A stretch of DNA of 64,000 bases from Sceloporus undulatus (lineage: Eukaryota; Chordata; Lepidosauria; Squamata; Phrynosomatidae): positions 22,259,776 to 22,323,775 of the forward strand of contig NC_056527.1 in NCBI RefSeq assembly GCF_019175285.1, in the 5' to 3' direction. Shown one piece after another: positions 25,901 through 40,900 of this stretch; within the stretch, counting starts at the first letter, position 1, and every line of letters starts with the position of its first letter. The position numbers were made by a program, and so were the translations under genes. Under the pieces are notes generated by a model. That model did no database searches, had not been told where the DNA came from, and saw nothing but the letters and a program-made list of their open reading frames with translations.

Positions 25901-28900
25901 AGCCCACTTATGCACACATCTGTCAGGGTCCAAACAATAATGTACAGAAGGACATCAAACAATTGCAGCATTTGTATATCTGGTGTATATACATGCAGAT
26001 GCTTGAGGGAACCCCTTTTTATACATATGCCTGCTTGAAAATTGAGCTCTATCGGAGGGGCTCTCCTCTTTCTCTGACCAGCAGGGGAAATACAGTGTGG
26101 GAGAACATGGGAGAGGGCCTTCTCTACAGTGACAGTTGTCTAATGCCCTCCCCTCTGATGCCCAATTGTCGCCAACAGTGGGATCTTTTGGGCACCAAGT
26201 CAAAATCTGACTTTTTATTAATGGGTACCTGGTTTCATTTAGCATGTACATGTCTTATGGTTGTACTATTTTAAATGGTTCTAGCTGGTTTTAAATCAAC
26301 TGGTTTTAACTGATAAACTATTTAATATATTCTTCATCTTTTTATGGTTTTGTTATTATTTATTGTTTTAAATTGATTTTATTGTAAGCCTCCCTGAGAT
26401 CTTTGGCTATAGGGTGGGAAGTAAGTATTTATACATACAGGATAGCCATTCCAATAATTTTTGGTGGTCATGAGGAGTACACAAGAAGCACTTGCCCCCC
26501 CTCCTCACAGACACACGTTTCATATTCTGATTCCTTACAGCAGAGTTGGGCAAAGTACATCCTTTGGGGACCATGTGGACCCCCAAGGTGTTTTTGTGAT
26601 CTCTGAACATTGCTTTTTCTGCTCCTCCCCTGCAAAAGCAATTTACAATTTTTCACCACCACCATGCACAACAAATATGAACAAAATATGAACAGGACAA
26701 AATATGAAATCCTAGATACACACAGAGTTAGTATCAAGCAATCACAGCTGAATTTTTATATCTCTGAGTTTGGCAAAAATTGGGAGCAGTCCTTTAAACT
26801 TTCTGAGGCAAATTTAGATAATGAAGAGAGTACCTTGAGGAGGAGAACCAAAATTAGATTTGAGAGGTAATTCCAGACGTTTCTCTTTCTTCTTTATCTC
26901 TTCATCCATATTTACACCATTCAGAGCAGATTTAGTTTGTATGCCATTCTGCATATTAACATCAGGCACCTCACAGCAGCCATTGGCAAGAACGCTGTCC
27001 AGCTCCTTATCAATTGTGGAATCCTGTTCCACACTCTCACCGTCTGTAAAATCAAAAGACTACAAATTTTACAAGAAAAACGCACTGCAGAATATGCTAC
27101 TTTTTTATCACTGTAGTTTTGATTTTTCCATAAGTATGTTTAATACTTAATTCAGAAATACTACCTTGAAACCCATATTGGGAGAAAGGCAAAATATAAG
27201 ATACAGTAATAAAATACATATTAAAGGCTCTGGATTTTGTATTTCAACTTAGTTTTTTTCTTTAAAAATATCAACTTTAAATACAAACTGAAATGTTCAT
27301 ACTATATAGGCGAATACATTATTTGAACTATCCCCTGGAAAAGAACCACTGGCAATAATAATGTATACAATTACTAGGAGTTCTCAAAAATATTAAACTG
27401 TAGAATAAGGTTTTGTCTCAGCACAGTGTTACCATCACCACCATTGAGCTCAGTACACGTGCATTTGTGCATTGTTAAGGTACACAAGATATCTCTCTTT
27501 TTTGTTGACAAGAATAAGAGGCTTACAAAAACAACCTGGAGTACTTCATCTTTTTATTATCAAGAAAGATGGCTGAAGTCTCATAGCTGATTGCTGCTTG
27601 AGCAGTCTACAGGTGCAACTATACTGTAGGAATAATGCCATTTGACACCACTTTACATGATGTAGCTCCATCCTACGAAATCCCGAGATCTGTAGTTTCA
27701 ATAGGTCTTTAGCTTGCTCTGCCAGAGTGTTAATGCCTCACAAAATTACAAATCCCAGCATTCCATAGGATGGAACAATGACAGTTAAAGTGGTGTCAAC
27801 CTACATTATTTCTACAATGTAGATGGATCTCAAATCAGAAAATGGAGAACTTGAATTATAAAGTAACAGCCAAAAAACAACCACATCTGTAAAAAGTAGA
27901 GGCTATTCCAAAATCTATACCTTTTCCAATCTCTTGTAATTCTATTATTTCATCTTGATGTGGTTCTTCCTCTGATTCTGCTCCACTGTCACTGCTTTCA
28001 GATTTGCCATTTACAGTTGGCATAGATGTTATGGCATTTCCGTGACCTAAGAATAAGTTTTGAGAAAAATAATATTTACTATAGAAATCAAACCTTTAAA
28101 ATCATTGAGTAGATATTGTATACTAATTCCACATTTTATATTGTAATACTGTATATTGTATAATACAGAGAGTATGTTTTTTGTTGTGTGCCTTCAATCA
28201 TTTCCAGTTTATGGTGATCCTAAGGCAAATCTATCATGGGGTTTTCTTGGCAAGATTTGTTCAGAGAGGGTTTGCCTTTGTCTCCGTTTGAGGCTGAGAG
28301 AATGTGATTTGTTCAAGATCACCCAGTGGGTTTAGTCCAACACTCTAACCACTGCACTGCTCTGGCTCTCACATAGAGTATATATAATACAAAATATGTA
28401 TCCCAAATTACACAATATACAAAATATATATACATTCTATGCTGTATAATATAGTATATTATATCTAATATAATATACTGTAATATTATAAAATATAACT
28501 AACATTAAAATAATAAAGAAAAATCTTCCTCTGTGTTTCTCCTAAACTTAACTTTCTCTGCTGTACCTAAGGATACAGAACATCTGCACAAACAGTTTTC
28601 TTACAATGGCTTGAAAGTAGACTATGACTTTTTCCCTTACTAACAGTGAATAGTTGAAAATGGAGAATAGTAGACTTCATGCTGCTAAACTCTCAAGGCA
28701 ATTACATGTCAATTCTATCCACAAAATCAAAATGCTAAAAACATCAATGAATTTAGTCAATTTAGCTACCAGAAAGAACATATACACATCTCAAAATGCA
28801 ATGTAATATACTGAAAATCAGGCTTCCAATTAAATCATTCTATGGAGCCCTGGTGGTGTAGTGGGTAAATGCCTGTACTGCAGCCATTCACTCAAGACCA

Positions 28901-31900
28901 CAAGGTTGCGAGTTCAAGACCAGCAAAAGGGCCCAAGCTCGACTCAGGCTTGCATCCTTCCGAGGTCGCTAAAATAAATACCCAGACTGTTGGGGGCAAA
29001 TTAGCTTACTTGCTAATTAACTTACTTGCTGTTCACCGCTATGATCTTTGGAACAGTGGTATATAAATAAAACAAATTATTAAAAAACAAAAACAAATTA
29101 TAACCAGACAAATAACTATGGATTTATAAGGGCAAACACAGGTGAAACACAATGTTATTTTCTTGGAATTACCTTTACATCAAAGTGTATAACATCTCAA
29201 ATGTTGATAAGGCTGTTTTTTTATAAGACTCTCTCAGTCTTAGAGGATGGCAATGGCAAACCTCATCTGAACAAATCTTGCCAAGAAAACCCCATGATAG
29301 GTGCACAATACACACACATCAGAAAGCACTGGTACCACAACAAACTACAATTGCAGAATTCCATAGCAATGAACCATGGCAGTTAAAGTGGTGTTAAACT
29401 GCATTATTTCTGCAGTGTGGATGCAGCCTAAGAAAACCTAGGTGTGCACTCCTTGGGGTGGTTTTGACTTTAAAATTAATTAATTAATTAATTAAAATGT
29501 GCCTATAGCCTTCACACACTAGATGGCAGACTTTATTAACCTTCTCTAACCAGCAAAAAGAAAGCTGCACTTGGACCTGGGATAGGTGCATCCCCAACGT
29601 GGTTCTCAACAGCCTCTGTCTACAGGGCTCCTGAATTCTTCAAACTGTTACAGAGAACAAACTTTCTACTGTCTGATAAGAAAGAAGAGGGTGAAAAGTG
29701 ATGGTAGGCTCAATAAATAGTGGAGAAAGAGAAAGACCACCGAGAGTCTGAGTGAGAGAACAGAAACAACAGAGCAAAACGAGTACACGGGATGCCGCCA
29801 TTATTGAGCCTCCGGCACCTATTACAGTTAGAGACTGTGCGGTTGCCGCCCAGTCCCTAACCCTAAAATCGGTGTCAGCACAGTGCTTTTGCGCAGTCTG
29901 TACCGCGCCATAATTATCTTACAGAAAGTCTACTAGTGTTAGAAACCTGGTCAAATCTCCAGCAAATAAGAAGCTATTCTGATGATGTCATAAGAGGATT
30001 TGAAGTATTAAAATAAACAGCAGCACCATTCAGGAGGTAGGGAAATGTGGGGAGTGTTTCTCCAAATAGTTAACATTCAGATAGTAAGCACTAAGTATCA
30101 CATTAAGCTTCACAGTAAACTTTAATATACTAAATTTGATACTGAAAGGTTATTTTTTGTACACACCCAAAATAGCAGTATGCTAGGGTAGGGGGATGTT
30201 TGAAGCTAAGTAAATGAAAATATGTTATTTTAACAGTTTTTCAGTGTTTAAACTGATTTTATGCACATAATAGGATCAAAAATTTTGCTTAGGCCTATAC
30301 CAAACTTTTTTTTCTTAGAATGGCTGTATTTCACAAGTCACAAACTGATTTTATACCTAGCCACCTAGTCTCAAATGGAGTTGCCTTCTGACGTGGCAGG
30401 GGCAAAATAAGACCTGACGTTTGAGAAAAAAACAAGTCCAAAGTCTCAGGCTCATGGAACTAATATGGCAAACAGGATCAATCCAAATGTAATGACAGCC
30501 AGACAGCATGGTACTGTGAGGAAGACTTGGGAAGACTACGGTTCAACCCTCTGTTCAATCATGGAACCCTAGTGGATGACACTGGGCAAGTAACACTCAG
30601 CCTTAGAGGAAGGCAATGGCAAACCTCCTTTCAATAAATCTTGAAAAGAAAACTCCATTATAGGTTTGCTTTAGGGTCACCATATAACTTGAAGGCACAC
30701 AACGACTAATATGTTGATAATGAGTTTAATTAATTTGTTATAACTGTATCCCTATTTTGAAGGAAAACTTGTAAATAATCTGCTTGATTAAGAAATATAT
30801 CAACTAGGAGACAGAATGCAAACAGTTCTTTTCTCTGCCATGAAGTTCTGGCACATGGCATTGTTTTGCATGCAAATCTTGTTCTGTCCCTCCACTGCTC
30901 TTGAAATTGGAGGCAAAGAAAATTCTCATCATATTTTCGGAACATTTTTTAAAAAAAGCACTGCTTCATCGTGCTTGTTGTTGCTGCATGCCTTCAAATT
31001 GTTCCTGACTTTTAGCGACCCTGTTGTAGCATTTTCTTGGGAAGATTAGTTCAGAGGAGGTTTGCCATTGCCTTCCTCTGAGGCTGAGAGCATGTGACTT
31101 GCCCCAGGTCACCCAGCGGTTTCATGGCCGAGCTGGGAAACAAACTCTGGTCTTCAGAGAGGGTGTTCTCACTTAAGATTTGAAACGATTTAAAATACGT
31201 TTTTAATAGATCCGATTCAAAATAACCCTGGTCTTATCCCGCGTTCCGAATCGCTTTTATTCTTCGTTCCCATCTGGTTTTTTAAATCGAAGTTTTTACC
31301 TGCAAGCGTTCCTACTTGGCATGAATTCGGTGTTTAAATAAATCGATTCTTCTCCTCCATACCTTATTTGGAGCTGTCAATCAATAGTACGTCAGAATGA
31401 CGTAACGTTAATCCGGAATATTTGGAAGCGATTTATCTTTTGGCATCGTTTCCATTTCATTGACAGCCAGGGAGAATCCCTTCAGAGAGCACAGAGATCA
31501 ATGGGAGAGGCTTCTGGCAAAGCGAAGCTCTTTCCAGAGGAACTATGGGATAGGTTTTGGAGGGCAGCATCCTGTCTCCCAAGACAGCCAGGGAGAATCC
31601 CTTCAGAGAGCACAGAGATCAATGCGAGAGGCTTCTGGCAAAGCGAATTAGAGGAACCCAAGCTCTTTCCAGAGGAACTATGGGAGAATCCATTCAGAGA
31701 GCACAGAGATCAATGAAGGAGGCTGCTGGAAAAGCAGGGAGGGAGCACTCTTCCCAAAGATTCTCTTTCCAGGGTTGGAGGAGAAAGCAGATTCCATTTG
31801 AGAAAGGGAGAGAGAAAGGCTCTATTCCTCCCCCCCATTGATTAGAGCCCTTCCCTGCCTCTCCTCCGTTAGAAATGGGCTCTCCCCGCACAGAGGGGAG

Positions 31901-34900
31901 GTTGGAATCCACCGGGGGAAGCCTTGAGCAGCCGGGACTTCAGGTGTTTAAAGCGCTGAAGAGATTAAGCGCCTGTAAACCATTAAATAAAAAATAAAAA
32001 TAATCCTTATCTCTTATTGAAAGACCACAGAGGACAAAAAAAGGGGTGAGGGAAGCAAAAATGGCGACAGCCAGACGGATGGGGACAGAAAGGGCAACTC
32101 CCCCAAGGACAGCCCCATCGCACTCCGCTCCTCCCATTCATCTAACGCGATTTCAAAGGCTGTCGTTCCTATTTAAATGCTCCGGTTCCTAACTCGAATC
32201 AATGGAAAAACGTAGGTCGGACCCTAATGTTTTTTTAACACGCGTTAAATGAGGAAAACTCGATTCAAAATTTTATCCCGCTCTACAATTCGATTTGTAG
32301 TGGGGACGATTGCGGGTTGCTCTAGAACCGTTCTAGGTTTAAATCGGATCCTAATAGGAACGCCACTCCTTGGATTCGATTCAGAACGGGGTTTCACCTA
32401 GTGGGAACATCCCCATTGTTGAAGTTGAACACTCAAACCACTACACCACACTGACTATTGTACTACTGTGAACTGGAAGCAAGTTGCTCAGTGTACTTTC
32501 CCAAGAAAAATGTTGCATTTATCAGATAAAGCCCAGAAACTGAAATTCTTTTCCTTCAAGCTCCTCAAACCTCCAAACAAAAGTAAACTAATCCTGCTGT
32601 CTGAACCCAGCAAATGGGTCAACATGCTTCTTCTACTGACTTTAAAGCTATATTCTTCTTTTGAATTATTTGTATGCACCTGAAAATTTGCCATCTATTG
32701 ATAAGAGGGAGTTCATACATAGAGAAAAAAAATTGCTTTGAAAGTAAATGTAAAGTAAATCCAGTACTCAAATTAAGCTGTGTGGAAAAATATCTACAAA
32801 AAGGAAATTTCGTAATCTCCTACCAACCATATAATCAACCACAGATACTTGCTTTTTAGAGGCTAAAGATCATAGTCTAAAACCGAAAACTGGACGTAGC
32901 ATGTCATACATCTACACTATGTAAGTGAACTGGAATAACTTGTTTCAGCTAATAGCCCTTTTAAAAATGTAACATAGTAATTACGTTCTGGCAACGCGTG
33001 TTAAGAAGCTTTTGCATTTCAACACACTTCTTAGGTTGATTGTCAACACTTACTTAAAATGTTAACTTGGTAAAAAGAATTGTACAGCTTTTATTCAAGG
33101 GAAGGGGGGGAAATTTTCTGATATTAGCATAATCTAATCTAAATAAAACTGTGCACAAAAGTTCCTTTTCTTGGAACAATCAAAACTCTTTTCTTCTATG
33201 GTCTAAAATATGGATCTCCTCCCTAAATGCTACAGTTTCACTGAAACAGAAATTTCCCCCACAACTATTGCTGCAGCTAAGATTGTTGAGGGTTTTATAA
33301 AGATTGTTATATAACTGTCATGGGCACCTAGTGAATTTGTCTTACAACAATAATAAGAACAGAGACCTCTGGGGGCTCATGCCAACAGGTATTTCCTTGT
33401 TGCTTTATTTTCTTGCTTTTTTGTTATCTTTCCAGTGAACAGGATAACATAACATTAGCAGTCATTGAAAGACATAACCATTTTAGCCTGGAAAATCAGT
33501 ATGCAAAGGGAATTTTGTACCACCTTTCCGTTTGTCTCAAAGGTTTTACAAGTTCCCTTTATATACTGATAAGCAGTCATGTAGCTTTTATGATCACACT
33601 AGAGACAAAACTAGCAAATCAATTTCATTAAATGCCAGACATTCAAATATAAAATGGATGGAACTGCAGAAGAAAGAGTCTATGTCAAGTGAAAAGGAGT
33701 CACAGGGATCTGTGTTTGAAAATACTTTCTATGCCCTGGGTCATTCTCCAAAGTCCTCTCCTCCATCTAGACCCCCAACTGGTATCCTGCCATCCTTAAT
33801 ATAAAGGAGTGTGCCCCCTCACCATTAATTCTGCAGCACTGCTAATTATTTTTGCAGTACTTTTGTTTTTTGTAGCCAGCACTGAAAGCACCAGCAGAGT
33901 TCTCCAGGCAAAAGTGAAACTTGTTTGTTTTTCCCTAGCTCAAAGTACTTAGTAAAAGCAGTAAATATCCAAAGAGCAATCTAATCTCAGCACCCTTTTC
34001 ATCCTGGCACCTAGTGAAAATGCTTAGTTCTCCCACTTTTAAGATTGTTCCTAGGACTGACAGCAGCATGCCTTCAAGGAACACACTGCAGGGAATTAAT
34101 TTTGGCCAGGTGAGGATTCAGCCTTCCTCACTCGCATGCTGTTTTTGCTCCTCAATTCTCATATACTAAGACAGGGCTTACTTTTTTCTGTCTCCAATGG
34201 CACATGCACCTGGGCCACACACACAGGGGCCACCCCATTTGAGCCTATGAGGCTTGAATATGCGTGAGCCTCCATTTGTGTGGGGGGTCCAGAACGGATC
34301 CCCAGTGAAAACAAAGAGCCAACTGTACTTTAGTTGGGACTAATGTTGGATTTGGCCCATTAACCTTTCTGGACTAAATACTTTACACAGAAATTTTACT
34401 GAGTGATATTAAATTTTCATGTATAGATTTAAAAACAACAATACTAGATTTACACAATAAGAACTCAACACTGAGTAATAACCGAAGTGCACCAATAAAA
34501 ATATTTTTAAAGATTTCTAAGGAAAACTGGTGTGTGTGTGTTTTAAAAAGAGCTATTTGTAAACAAAATACCTGATTCAGTAAATCAGTCTCCTGAGATT
34601 CCAAATGTTGTCATTAACTTGTTCTAACAGTGGCACATAAATTTTACCCATTGCATAAGAAAAAAGTTTGTTAATAGACAATGTTCAACATACATTCCAC
34701 ATTTTACATGAACTATATACACAAAATTTTAGTATTAATGTTTCCCCTCAGCTGCAGTTTGCTGTAACCATAATAAAGCAAGTTAATATTTACGTGTTCT
34801 GCAGTGGGAGTGTGGAGTTCAGTTTAAAATAGTACTTACACAATAACCTAGGGATATTGTGGTTTGCTTGTCTAGAATGAGCCCTTTAATCGATGTTTGT

Positions 34901-37900
34901 ATACTATGCCATGTAAGAGTAGGCTAATCAATGACCTAGATCTGGAGCTAATGTTACTCTTTGTTACTCAGTGTTAGTATGCAGATCATGGCATGCTCAA
35001 CTTTAACACACACTATTTTAGTTTTTTTCAGCACTGCTTATATGTACAGCCCTCTCAAAGCACTAGCAAAAAATGTCATCTCATCCTGCTTTTTCAAAAG
35101 ATGGGACAAAATACTGTATCCAAATTAGTTTCTAAGATTTACACCCGGTGAACACAGCCGTCCTTCACAGTTGTTACAGTGCATGTTACAAATAAAAACA
35201 GAGCATTCAAAGCTCACTTGCTAATCTGTAATTTGAGTAGTTCACAGTTGCTTTTTTAGAAAGAACTTCAAAATAGATTTCAAAAGTATTTTGTTTCACA
35301 ACATGACTGCACCCCTGCTCTCTTTTAAAGATCACTCCAAAGTAAGATGAACACTGCAGGTGTAAAAACATGTTGCAACACTTGAACAGATAATTTATTA
35401 AATTTATGCCTACTCTGTCTCTCAAAAATGGACTATTAAACAACTAGAACTCACTGCTCCACAGATTTTCATTTAATGGAGATCTGAGATTTAAATTTAA
35501 TATACAAATTTAGTTTTAATTAAAAAAATTGCAGGATTGTGAAACTCTTTACATTACAGATGTTATTAGATTCAAAAATGGAAATTATAGTTTCCATATT
35601 TGGAAATTGAAGCCTTTGACTTCACTATGGAAACTGTAGTTCAGCATCTGAAAGGACAGAGTTTAACACCACTGATGAAGTATGTAAAAGACTCCCATCG
35701 TCCATGCAATCCATAATGCATATTCAAAGCATTAAAATAAATTAGTCCCAGAGCAAATAAAACCTGCACACTCCTCAGAAAGCAAAAGTACTAAATTCAG
35801 ACTATCATACTTTTGGCATAGCATGTAATGACATGACATAAGGGAAAATGTAATAATGACCTAATCAGGGCAACTGACAACCAGAACTCTTTGGAATCTT
35901 CCATTCACAGGGTCACTGTAAGTCAAACTTAACCTCATGGCAAACAAGGACAACAACAAAAGTTGGGGAGAAGAGGTTATGATAGTCTTTTAATAATACA
36001 CATGAAATAACTGAATGTAGCAACCCAGTGCTTTAACAGATTTGCATGAAAATTATAATATGTCACAACAATAGAAGGAGATGCATTTGTGCAAGAGTTT
36101 TCCCACTCCTGCCTTTTAGATATTGACATTGCAGCCTTATATGTCTCTACTTAAAAGCCCCATTGAGGTTGATGTGCCTTACTCCCACACAGGTGTGTAC
36201 TGCTGCCTTGATATGTAATAAAACATCATCCCAGTTTTGAAATTGTGGTTTAATGTAACCTGCATAGTACATAAAATATAAATATGAGTTTTATATCCCA
36301 ACCTGATATTATGTCAGATCCTCTCTTCTTTTTATCCTCTACAATTTCATAAAATGGACCTAAGACGTGTAGTAGTTCTTCAACTTTATCTGTCATTGGC
36401 ATAGTTTCAAGAATCTATAAGAAAAGAAAATGTTTATGAACAGCACATGTCAGATAATGACAGATTTGAAGAAGAAGAGATCCTCTACATCATTCTCTGG
36501 AAACAGAACAAAATGTCCCTAAGTGGAACATCCAATTCAGCACTAAGGAGACATCTGAAGCCCAGGAGAAGCCTTTTATCCAACAGGAAGTGAATTGAAA
36601 GTTGACTGTGGGTTATTTCCTACTGGAAAAGGTCACTCTGAGTCCTAAGGTGACCCACAATGACCAAAGCATGGAGAAATTCCCTCACACACACACCCCA
36701 GAGGGCATTAGAGGGCAAACTTTTTTTCAGGGGGCCAGTCCTGCGAGGCCAAACCCCCCATCATTGCAAACCCCACTCTAATTTCACAACCTCCCTTCAT
36801 GGTTAGATATATGTGGCATAATTTCAGAATCAAATTTTTAAAATGTTATGAAACTGCAGTCTTATGTGTGTCTACTAGATAGCACCTTGCTATTACAGTA
36901 TAAGATTTTCCTAAGATATTAATCTAGTGGTTCCCAAACATTTTACCTTTCTGAGCCTCATTACATCTATATGCAGAGAATGCATCCCCTCAATTAGGTG
37001 CAGTTGGCTGGATAGTACATATGGATAAAAATATTTTGTTTGTTTAGTGTGCATATTTTCATTTGCACATGCATATATATTAATATTTTAACATTTTTAA
37101 AGGAAATAACATTTAAATTAGAAGACTTTTATTTAAGTAAATTCAATATTTAACTCAACAAATGGGCAACTTTTACACATAAAAACATTTGGAAAGAGGA
37201 AGAGGCAAGGGAATCAGGGTCTCCAAGTCTCATGCTCCCTTGAGTAACTTTCCTGTGCCTCCTGGGTGTCCCACCCCACCATACAAGAAACAGAGTTTTA
37301 ATCAATTTCATTTGCATAAAATGACAGAATGCCACTATCATAAAACTCTTGCTATGTCTTCAAGGAGCTTGGGGTGGCATATCAGGATTCCTTACTGCAA
37401 TGGTCTATCCAAACTCCACTAATCTAGAAGAGAAACCCTGTAAGTGTAGTAGAATTAATGAGCATAAGCAAAGGTTTATTCATTCCTTAGTTATCATCCA
37501 AATTATATCCCATCCTTTCTCATAGGAGCTCAAGACAGCTAACAATCTACTCAAAAACACAGAGTGTAAATTTCATGTGTGTCTACTGAAATAAAATATA
37601 ATCGTGCTATTAAGATCTGATCCTACACATTTTAACAGATGTTGTACTAAATTTTTGGAAGGATTTACTGCCAAATACATCTATGCAATGTCTGAGGCAA
37701 AACTAAATTTCCTAGAGCCCAAAGTTATTCCTTCCATTAGGTGCAGGGATGATCAAGCCATGTCTTAGGGCCTTTTCCTATCATGTCCTTCCTCTATTTA
37801 CATCTCCACTTCAAAAAGAGTAGACACACAATTCTCAGTCCCACAATTCAGAGAATTCAGAGAATTTAAATAAATCTAGAAGCAAATAGCCCTTGGATAC

Positions 37901-40900
37901 ACTCATTTGCCAACTCTCATACTGCTATCTACTATGCTTTAAAAACAAAGGCAGTATTGCCAGATATTCATCTTGCTTAAGTTCAATTTGTGCCAAGAAA
38001 GCTGTTTTAAAGAAAGAAAACATTTAGCAAGATATAACACTGTGGCAGCAATAACTTGGAGAGCATCCAACAAATCTACTATATTGATCTTCTACGTAAA
38101 TGTTATTGGATTAAGTTAGCACAAGTAATAAGTGCACCAGCCAACTGCACCTAATGTGACCTTTTAGTAAATTTTTAAGACACTTACTATTTAAATATAA
38201 TATTACAATTACTTTCCAGCTCAAAAAGAATAGGCCATGCTTTCTACTACAAATTGCAAAACACACTCTACCTATTTCTAGAACAACTCTAATGACTATC
38301 CAAAATGTATGGAGCAGAAATTGAGATATAGTAATATAGAAGCCATAGCAAAAGCATACCACATCTACTTCCAAGATACCACTAGTTCAGATATCAAAGT
38401 TACATATACAAGCATATCTCAGTTAGCAATGCTTCTGATAAAGAAACTCCTGCCCCCTCCTTTTGCTCCTTGTCTTCCGCTTAGCTGTTTTTGCTGTTGT
38501 TTGCTTGTTTTTAGCAGCATCAGTATTAGGAGGATGGTGAAACAGACTATCAGTGTTGCATTGTAGCAGTGCGTCTGCAGTAAACAGTGAAAAAAGCTTG
38601 AGCTGGTAAGAATGGGATTCTGTTCTAGCCACTCCTACTGTAGCTCTGTGTAGCCTAAAACAGGCAAGGTGACAGCAGCTGCTGCCACAACCCCTTACTG
38701 AGCAACAAGAGAGAGAGAGAGAGAAGGGGACAAGATAAGCTTGCCTCACCAATTCCCCCATTAAGTTTAAAAATACAGAACAAAACAGATCTCTAAGTTT
38801 AGCCAACAAAATCATAAGAAGAGGAGGCAAGTGAAAGTCATCCCTGGGTGCATTTTGAAAGAAGGCTTCAAGTGAACTCTAGAAGGTTTAAAATGTCTAC
38901 TTAAGCAAGGCTCACTATGTATTCTTTAAAGTAAACCTGACTCAGGTGTCCTGCTTCTATGGAATATTTTTCTCATCCAGCTTCTCTGCGGTTGTGTTAT
39001 TCTCATGTCTGCATTTCAATTACATATGAAGCAAAGAACCTGATGAAGCCATTATTCTTAACATCTATCATCAGACAATACTGGCCAGATTCCAAAAGTT
39101 GGTTGAGCACATGAAAAGGTTTGCATCAGTCCAGGAGAACTTCAAGAGTAAAACATCTAAAGCACTAACTACACAACACTTTGGATCTGGACCAGAATTT
39201 ATATTCGCCACATATATCTTTCTAGAATGGAGTACTGAGGCAGACACTCCATGAACTGCCTAAGAAGAATATGAATTAGCTTTGGAAGAGTATTGCTCCT
39301 GTTATATTTAAAAGTTTGAACAAAAATTATCATTGTGTTCAGACAGATTAACAAAATATGTCATTTAAGAATGAAAACCAGTCATGCTGTATAGCCTGCC
39401 TATATATTCCATATCTTCCTTGAAAGAGTCTAAAGTGCAGTCTTCCTCTCTTCCTACTGTCCTCCACCTTACCAACCATTATTGTCTTTCCTAGTGAGTC
39501 TTGTCTTCTCATGATGTAGCTAAAGTACAACAGTCTCAGGCCCGTTCCGCATGGGCGGAAAGTACGTGCGTGGCACGTACTAGGGTTAGAAAGAGGCGTC
39601 CTTTCCGGATGCTCCTAGCCCTAGTACATGCCAATTCTACATGGGCGCTGCCATTTTGATGTAGTGGATGCTTAGCGTCCGCACATCTCAGCGGCATTAT
39701 GATGCCGCAAGTGCACCATTGGCGCCTTGCAGTGGCATAAGGGCACCACAAGAAGCTGCATTTTGCAGCTTCTTTTTGTTGCACGGAGGAGTTGCGCGGT
39801 TTGCCTGCTGGGGCTCCTCCGCACAGGAAATGAAGGTGCTGGCAGACCACCCTTTTTGAGCGGTCTGTAAAGCGCCCCAGTTTAGTCACCTTGGCTTTTA
39901 GGGAGAGCTTAGGTTTGAAGTGCTCTATGACCCATTGTTTGTCTTTTTAGCATTCCACGGTATCTTTAGAACTCTTCTACAGCACCATATTTCAGATGAG
40001 CTGGTTTTCTTCTTAACAGCTTTCTTCACTGTCTAGCTTCCACAAAGAAGAAATGGGAAATACGATGACCTGGACAATCCTAACTTTAGTATTCAAGGAC
40101 ATATCTTTACAGTTCAGGGTCCTGCACAGTTCCTCCAAAACTATCTTTCCAAATCCTAGTCTTCTCCAATTCTTGACTCCAGCCCCCATTTTGATTGACT
40201 AAGTCAAGGTATGGAAAATCTTGAACTACAGTTGCCCGTCCAAGCCTGTGGACTTGAAAATCCGTGAAAGGGCAGCCACCATTGTCAATGGGGCATTCAC
40301 CCCATTCATGCCTATGGGGCTTGAATATGTGTGAGTTTTGGAACTTGCAGGGGGTTCCGGAAAGGATCCCCCACAAGTTCCAAGGGCCAACTGTATTTCA
40401 AAGTCGTTATTGCCTACTTTAAAATGATGTCCATCATCTGTGGTCATTATTTTTTGTTTTCTTAATTTTCTTCAGCAATCATTACATGTCTTTGCTATTT
40501 TCTTCTAGTACTATCTTGTCATCTGGATATCTTAAATTGTTGATGTTCCTTCCTTCAATTTTCATGCCTCCTTCCTCCAAGTCTAATCCTGCTTTATGTA
40601 CAATATATTCAGCACACAAGTTCAACAGATCAAATACAGCCTTCCCTGACCTCCTGGAAACCACTATGTTTCTCCATATTTTGTCCTAACAGTAGCCTCT
40701 TGTCCTTGAAGTCCATCCATTTTTTAAAGAATGACACATGCATTTTGGTTAAGAGAGATCCATAGTTTTTCATGGTCTATATAATCAAAGGATTTGCCAT
40801 AATCTATAAAGCACAGACTAATTTTCTTCTGAGGTTCTTTGGTGCACTCCATTACTCAATATATCTTTGTAATATGATCCCTAGTACCTCTTCCTTTCTT

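Larger units (their letters stand above)
30976..32457 (-). mobile_element. Sauria-type SINE split by a larger element
   Basis: The tail half is at 30976..31150 (TTGTTGTTGCTGCATGCCTT to CAAACTCTGGTCTTCAGAGA). The head half resumes at about 32413 (GTTGAACACTCAAACCACTA, CACCACACTGACT). The two halves fit as one reverse-oriented SINE if about 1.26 kb between them is removed. Confidence 0.83.

Noticed and set aside
38423-38830. 135-codon minus-strand open frame
   Set aside because: No recognisable homology, no splice or promoter context, and it lies in an ACBD5 intron on the same strand. Probably chance.
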